From Methanosarcinales archaeon ex4572_44 (lineage in GTDB: Archaea > Halobacteriota > Methanosarcinia > Methanosarcinales > EX4572-44), in the NCBI GenBank assembly GCA_002254825.2, contig NJEL02000024.1, positions 1 through 8,694 of the forward strand: a stretch of DNA of 8,694 bases, given 5' to 3'. A program made the translations under genes and the position numbers. The notes below the pieces were generated by a model. It did no database searches and was not told the DNA's origin. It saw nothing but the letters and a program-made list of their open reading frames with translations. The stretch's first letter is position 1, and the number at the start of each line of letters is the position of its first letter. Below are positions 5,562 to 8,694 of this stretch, piece by piece.

Positions 5562-6425
5562 ATGCGTGTTGGTGTTATCGGTCCGCGGGGAACGTTCTCT
5601 GAGGTTGCTGCGCGAAAGTGGGATTCTTCCTGTGAGTTGTCTTATTTTGATGAGATCAGTGATGTGGTTGAGGCTGTGCTCGGTTGTGAGGTGGATTTTG
5701 GTGTGGTTCCGATTGAGAACTCGATTGAGGGCTCTGTGAACATCACACTGGATCTACTGCTTGAGCATAGCGTCAGGATTGTTTCCGAGGTGGTGGCGCC
5801 TGTGGTTCACAACCTGCTTGCACGTAAGGACGCGGGGCGTATTCACACCATCGTGTCCCATCCTCAAGCTCTTGCACAGTGCCGAAGGTTTCTGCGTGCC
5901 CATTTCAGGGATGTACGCCTGGAGGGTGTACAATCAACGGCACGCGCTGCAAAGCTTGCCTCTGAGAGTAGAGGTATTGCTGCAATTGCATCCTTGGAGG
6001 CTGCCAGTGCCCATGGGCTCAAAGTCATCTTCAGGGGCATTCAGGATGTGCCCTTCTATTCCACAGAAAGCACACTTTCCAATGAGTGGAAAGGTGTGCC
6101 TGGCAACTTCACGCGTTTTGTTGTCCTGGGTTGTGGAACCTCCCACACTGATTGTGCGGTCTGCAAGACTTCTTTGATTCTTCATCTGAAAACGAATCGT
6201 GCAGGCGCACTCTATGAGCTTCTCGGCGAGTTTGCAACGAGAAGGATCGACCTCACACGGATTGAGTCGAGACCCACAAAAAAGGCACTCGAAGATTATC
6301 TCTTCTACATCGATTTCAAAGGCAGCACAGAAGAGGAGGGAGTCAAAAGCCTGCTCGATAGCATCGGGGAGTATGTTGATATGTTGAAGGTGCTTGGCTC
6401 ATACCCTGCGGCAGAGCGGTGTTGA
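5562..6425 (+). CDS. pheA: Prephenate dehydratase with ACT regulatory domain
   Basis: PheA decarboxylates and dehydrates prephenate to phenylpyruvate for phenylalanine synthesis. The product is 287 residues, the normal length for a stand-alone enzyme with no chorismate mutase domain. The catalytic domain (1 to about 190) shows GPRGTFSE (7-14), VVPIENSIEGSV (48-59), SHPQALAQC (99-107) and the catalytic TRF motif in NFTRF (182-186). The ACT domain (about 203-280) shows the GAL motif (215-217) and ESRP (235-238), which bind phenylalanine for feedback control in this family. The start at ATG 5562 gives the standard N-terminus and lies about 30 nt after the TATA box with no clear ribosome site, so translation is probably leaderless. 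No other aromatic pathway gene is adjacent. The first half is T-rich and the last part is A-rich, as in other genes here. Confidence 0.95.
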   Translation: MRVGVIGPRGTFSEVAARKWDSSCELSYFDEISDVVEAVLGCEVDFGVVPIENSIEGSVNITLDLLLEHSVRIVSEVVAPVVHNLLARKDAGRIHTIVSHPQALAQCRRFLRAHFRDVRLEGVQSTARAAKLASESRGIAAIASLEAASAHGLKVIFRGIQDVPFYSTESTLSNEWKGVPGNFTRFVVLGCGTSHTDCAVCKTSLILHLKTNRAGALYELLGEFATRRIDLTRIESRPTKKALEDYLFYIDFKGSTEEEGVKSLLDSIGEYVDMLKVLGSYPAAERC

Positions 6426-6450
6426 TGAATCTCACGCCAGCCAAGCACTT
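6388..6450 (+). terminator. Inverted repeat straddling the pheA stop codon, possible terminator
   Basis: GTGCTTGGCT (6390-6399) and AGCCAAGCAC (6439-6448) match perfectly, and two more pairs (one G-U) extend the stem to 12 bp, with a 39-nt loop holding the pheA stop. A strong T run does not follow, so termination is uncertain. It may instead insulate pheA from the next promoter. Confidence 0.3.
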
Positions 6451-6458
6451 GAGAAGAA

Positions 6459-6466
6459 TTTATATA
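6459..6466 (+). promoter_or_regulatory. TATA box of the membrane protein gene
   Basis: TTTATATA is a classic archaeal TATA element, 36 nt before ATG 6502. A GAGGGGTG stretch (6486-6493) follows and can act as ribosome site for 6502, though the mRNA may start close to it. The gene therefore seems to be transcribed on its own. Confidence 0.55.
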
Positions 6467-6501
6467 GTCAGAATAATATGCTTTAGAGGGGTGTATGCGG
6501 A

Positions 6502-7485
6502 ATGAGAGCAGAAGATGGAAAAGATGGGGGAAACCTGACGTCAAATGAGACTGATGGTTTTAAATTTGCAGTAACACTGCTCGCAGCTTTTGGAACTATT
6601 TCTTATACAGCATACGATTATCTTCAACACACAGCGGTTGACAATAATTGGTATTCCTTTTTTTGTGGAATAATTCCTGTCGCGCTTATTTTAGTATTTG
6701 GTCTGCTCTCATATATTTTGATTAAAGGTATTTCACTGGAGGTGCGAAATCATATTAAAAGCGAGCATCTGAAGAAATGGGCTTCGTATATATATTTGGC
6801 AACTTTCTTAATGTGTATAACAGTATTAGTGTTTTTTCTGTGTATTTTTCTTTGGGTGGTAGTTCTAGATCATGAAAATAGCATATCTATTAACTTATTA
6901 ACTCTGATCGTCAGTATTCTATCTGCTTTTATTCTCTATCGTCCAGAAACCGTCTCACAAATAAAAAAAATCATCCAAACCCGCAAAACATTTAACTATG
7001 TAAGAGACTTGCTAAGAGACTTGCAGAACATTCTCACCATACCTTTTGCACTTGCTATTATGATCACTATAAGTCTAATTATATGGTTAATTGTATTTCA
7101 ACCAGTTTTACATTCCCCGCTGCAAGGTCATGTGACGGTTGATATGGATAGCATCTGTTACAAGGATGGTGCGCCGATTCCTGTCTTAATTCAGGTAACA
7201 GGACCTAACAATGGTTTATCCATATACTTATCCAGAGAAGAAGCTGAGAATAACTTAACTCAAATAGACCTGATTAACTATTTAAAGCCAGAACACAGTG
7301 GAAAACGAATGGTATCTGGAAACAACAACTCAATTTTATCTGGTAATTCGTTGGGTGGTGGAAGATACAGCGTATTTATCAATACCACCAATTTGACTAG
7401 AGAATACTATGAAATAAAGTCTGTACGTCCGAAATATACTAAAAAATACGGTTTAAAAGGTTTTTACCTCTTGAACAACAGTTAG
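6502..7485 (+). CDS. Unrecognised membrane protein, five helices plus exterior C-terminal domain
   Basis: I do not recognise this 327-residue protein. Hydrophobic segments lie at about 22-41, 51-76, 95-122, 127-146 and 178-202, giving five likely membrane helices. Residues 203-327 form a soluble domain that, with the N-terminus inside, would face the outside. It carries the sequons N251, N275, N294 and N297, and its beta-rich look (HVTVDMDSICYKDGAP, PIPVLIQVTGPNNGLSIYLS) could suit an Ig-like fold, which is a guess. A basic cytoplasmic loop (147-177) separates helices 4 and 5. Three sampled 60-base lines are about 32-40% GC, against about 49-54% in the thiC samples, and codon use differs, so the gene may have been acquired by transfer or escapes the composition trend of its neighbours. 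It has its own TATA box and ribosome site; the next gene has a separate promoter. No motif points to transport or catalysis. Confidence 0.8.
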   Translation: MRAEDGKDGGNLTSNETDGFKFAVTLLAAFGTISYTAYDYLQHTAVDNNWYSFFCGIIPVALILVFGLLSYILIKGISLEVRNHIKSEHLKKWASYIYLATFLMCITVLVFFLCIFLWVVVLDHENSISINLLTLIVSILSAFILYRPETVSQIKKIIQTRKTFNYVRDLLRDLQNILTIPFALAIMITISLIIWLIVFQPVLHSPLQGHVTVDMDSICYKDGAPIPVLIQVTGPNNGLSIYLSREEAENNLTQIDLINYLKPEHSGKRMVSGNNNSILSGNSLGGGRYSVFINTTNLTREYYEIKSVRPKYTKKYGLKGFYLLNNS

Positions 7486-7505
7486 TCGTTATGTGTCAGG
7501 AACTC

Positions 7506-7513
7506 TTTAATAA
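7506..7513 (+). promoter_or_regulatory. TATA box of the rimI-argD unit
   Basis: TTTAATAA begins 20 bp after the membrane gene's stop and lies about 50 nt before ATG 7560. Transcription from near 7536 would exclude an upstream in-frame ATG at 7491 and include the GGAG ribosome site at 7548-7551, eight bases before 7560. Confidence 0.5.
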
Positions 7514-7559
7514 GATCTTGGTCTGGCAACACCAAGGTGGTTGCAGCGGAGATGTTCAT

Positions 7560-8018
7560 ATGCGAGCGGAGTATCAGGACGGGTTTGTGATCGTTATCAG
7601 GCGTTTTCAACCTTTGGATTTCCAGCAGGTTATGGAGATTGAGGAGGAGGCTTTCTCTGAGCATAATCCCTATTTCTATATGCAGTTTTACGAGTTGAAC
7701 GCCGATACGTTTCTTGTAGCTGAGCGCGGGGGGAATGTTCTTGGTTTTGCGGTGGGGCTTCAGGTTTCTGGTCTTGGAAAGGTCTTCTCGATCTCGGTTC
7801 GAAAGGGGTATCGGGGGATGGGTATCGGGGGTATGCTGCTTGAAAGTCTCATCCGCATATTCCATAATATGGGGCTTGCGGGTGTCGCTCTCGAGGTGCG
7901 TGATAGTAACTACAGGGCGCGTCTCTTTTATGAGAAGCATGGTTTTGTCCGGGTCGGTCTCTGCCAGAATTATTATAGTGATGGCGAGAATGCTCTCTTG
8001 ATGAGGCGGGTTTTGTGA
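7560..8018 (+). CDS. rimI: GNAT N-acetyltransferase, RimI/Ard1 type
   Basis: The enzyme transfers acetyl from acetyl-CoA, most likely to protein N-terminal amines, as archaeal Ard1/RimI does. The product is 152 residues from ATG 7560, the usual size. It opens with IRRFQPLDFQQVMEIEEEAF and HNPYFYMQFYE, typical of archaeal members. Motif A is ISVRKGYRGMGIGGMLL (78-94) with the acetyl-CoA loop R85-G86-x-G88-x-G90. Motif B is LEVRDSNYRARLFYEKHGF (111-129), and the end is NYYSDGENALLMRRVL. An open extension to ATG 7491 lacks family similarity. argD follows after 76 bp with a strong ribosome site, so the two may be one transcript. A role in arginine synthesis (glutamate acetylation) is possible but the motifs look like protein N-terminal acetylation. 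The opposite strand is open for 256 codons; I regard that as a shadow. Confidence 0.88.
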   Translation: MRAEYQDGFVIVIRRFQPLDFQQVMEIEEEAFSEHNPYFYMQFYELNADTFLVAERGGNVLGFAVGLQVSGLGKVFSISVRKGYRGMGIGGMLLESLIRIFHNMGLAGVALEVRDSNYRARLFYEKHGFVRVGLCQNYYSDGENALLMRRVL

Positions 8019-8080
8019 AGTGTTATTTAGGATTGCAGAGTTATGGTTAAGTATGAACAGGTAGAGGTTTGACTCAAATT

Positions 8081-8087
8081 GAGGAGG
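8081..8087 (+). promoter_or_regulatory. Ribosome binding site that sets the argD start
   Basis: GAGGAGG is a near-full anti-16S match. An in-frame TGA at 8080-8082 rules out any start further upstream, leaving GTG 8092 (4-nt spacing) or GTG 8095 (7-nt spacing). The second spacing is better. Confidence 0.7.
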
Positions 8088-8094
8088 CATTGTG

Positions 8095-8694
8095 GTGTTA
8101 TCTTTTGATGAGATCCGATCACTTGATTCGAGGTTTGTTTTCCAGACGTATACGCGCCAGCCCATTGCATTGCAGTCGGGGTCTGGTGCCGTTCTTAGGG
8201 ATGTAGATGGTAATGAGTATATTGATTGTGTTGCTGGTATTGCGTCGTGCAATCTTGGTCACTGCCACCCGAGGGTTGTTGATGCGATACGGGATCAGGC
8301 AGAGAGACTGATGCATGTGACCAATCTGTACTATACAGAGTTGCAGGCTACGCTTGGGGAGAAGATCACGCGCCTCTCGGGGATGGATCGTGTCTTCTTC
8401 TGCAACTCTGGGACAGAAGCGGTTGAGGCGGCACTGAAGCTTGCACGCCGTACAACTGGCAAAAAGGATTTTATAGCGGCTCGTGGCAGTTTTCATGGTC
8501 GCACGCTCGGTGCCCTCGGCATCACCGATAAAGACAGCACACCGTTTGAGCCTTTGATCAGAAACGTGAGCTTCGTACCGTACAATGAGAGCGATGAGAT
8601 AGAGAGAGCCATTGGAGAGGAGACTGCTGCTGTTGTAATTGAGCCTGTCCAGGGCGAGGGCGGTGTGAACATCCCAACAATAGAGTATCTGCGG
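8095..8694 (+). CDS. argD: Acetylornithine aminotransferase, N-terminal 200 residues (cut by window edge)
   Basis: ArgD is a class III PLP aminotransferase that makes N-acetylornithine from the semialdehyde and glutamate in arginine synthesis; in some archaea it also serves lysine synthesis. The 200 codons seen cover the N-terminal arm and half of the large domain: FQTYTRQPIALQSGSG (16-31), DVDGNEYIDCVAGIA (36-50), LGHCHPRVV, the PLP phosphate-binding NSGTEAVEAALKLAR (104-118), FHGRTLGAL (133-141) and EPVQGEGGV (183-191). The PLP lysine lies beyond the right edge. The related GABA and ornithine aminotransferases share these motifs, but GIASCNLGHCHP and spacing suit ArgD best. It probably shares a transcript with rimI. 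It starts with GTG, like several genes here. Confidence 0.9.
   Translation, partial: MLSFDEIRSLDSRFVFQTYTRQPIALQSGSGAVLRDVDGNEYIDCVAGIASCNLGHCHPRVVDAIRDQAERLMHVTNLYYTELQATLGEKITRLSGMDRVFFCNSGTEAVEAALKLARRTTGKKDFIAARGSFHGRTLGALGITDKDSTPFEPLIRNVSFVPYNESDEIERAIGEETAAVVIEPVQGEGGVNIPTIEYLR

Noticed and set aside
6495..6548. 17-codon basic frame (ATG at 6495) overlapping the start of the membrane protein gene
   Set aside because: The GAGGGGTG site is too close to this ATG and better spaced for 6502; such a short frame has no further support.
8044..8073. Nine-codon mini-frame MVKYEQVEV between rimI and argD
   Set aside because: No ribosome site, no run of Arg codons that would suggest arginine attenuation, and very short.
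7482..8252. 256-codon open frame on the minus strand across rimI and the start of argD
   Set aside because: Both plus-strand genes have clear motifs; the reverse frame has none and no ribosome site.
1..8694. CRISPR array, tRNA, rRNA, insertion sequence, toxin-antitoxin or phage genes
   Set aside because: Searched by eye on both strands; no spaced repeats, cloverleaf, transposase motif or defence genes were seen.

Overview
The window reads as archaeal chromosome. Genes are packed with short gaps, the likely promoters are TATA-type AT-rich boxes rather than -35/-10 pairs, and several starts are preceded by GAGG/AGGTGA-type ribosome sites. The gene set mixes archaeal-style core metabolism with a secreted PQQ-like beta-propeller protein of the kind common in Methanosarcinales and related groups. 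A metV-metF pair suggests a C1-metabolising archaeon, possibly one of the lineages (ANME-1, Syntrophoarchaeum) that are reported to lack Mer and carry MetF. That placement is inference; nothing in the window proves the lineage.

Layout, left to right. Positions 1-1313 (minus strand) hold the N-terminal 437 residues of a secreted, sequon-rich beta-propeller protein that runs off the left edge. A 295-bp divergent intergenic region follows (1314-1608), with a 14-bp palindrome, a long imperfect hairpin ending in a T run, and TATA-like boxes. metV (1609-2253) and metF (2260-3138) form a tight operon. A 248-bp gap with a foldable segment leads to a ThiC-family radical SAM gene (3387-4667). Its 3' end overlaps, tail to tail, the 3' end of hemD (4651-5436, minus). 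hemD and pheA (5562-6425, plus) diverge from a short region whose TATA box sits inside a near-palindrome. An AT-rich gene for an unrecognised five-helix membrane protein (6502-7485) follows with its own promoter. Then come a RimI/Ard1-type acetyltransferase (7560-8018) and the first 200 codons of argD (8095-8694), cut by the right edge.

Functionally, MetVF would handle methylene/methyl-pterin interconversion, HemD feeds tetrapyrroles (corrinoids, F430, siroheme), and the ThiC-family enzyme makes either the thiamine pyrimidine or, as its altered GNGMRAG motif makes worth testing, the 5-hydroxybenzimidazole lower ligand of cobamides. PheA and ArgD belong to phenylalanine and arginine synthesis. 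I see no defence, CRISPR or phage module and no transposon. The most unusual signals are the ThiC/BzaF ambiguity, the metV leader hairpin, a strong T-to-A/C composition gradient along transcription units, and the foreign-looking membrane gene.
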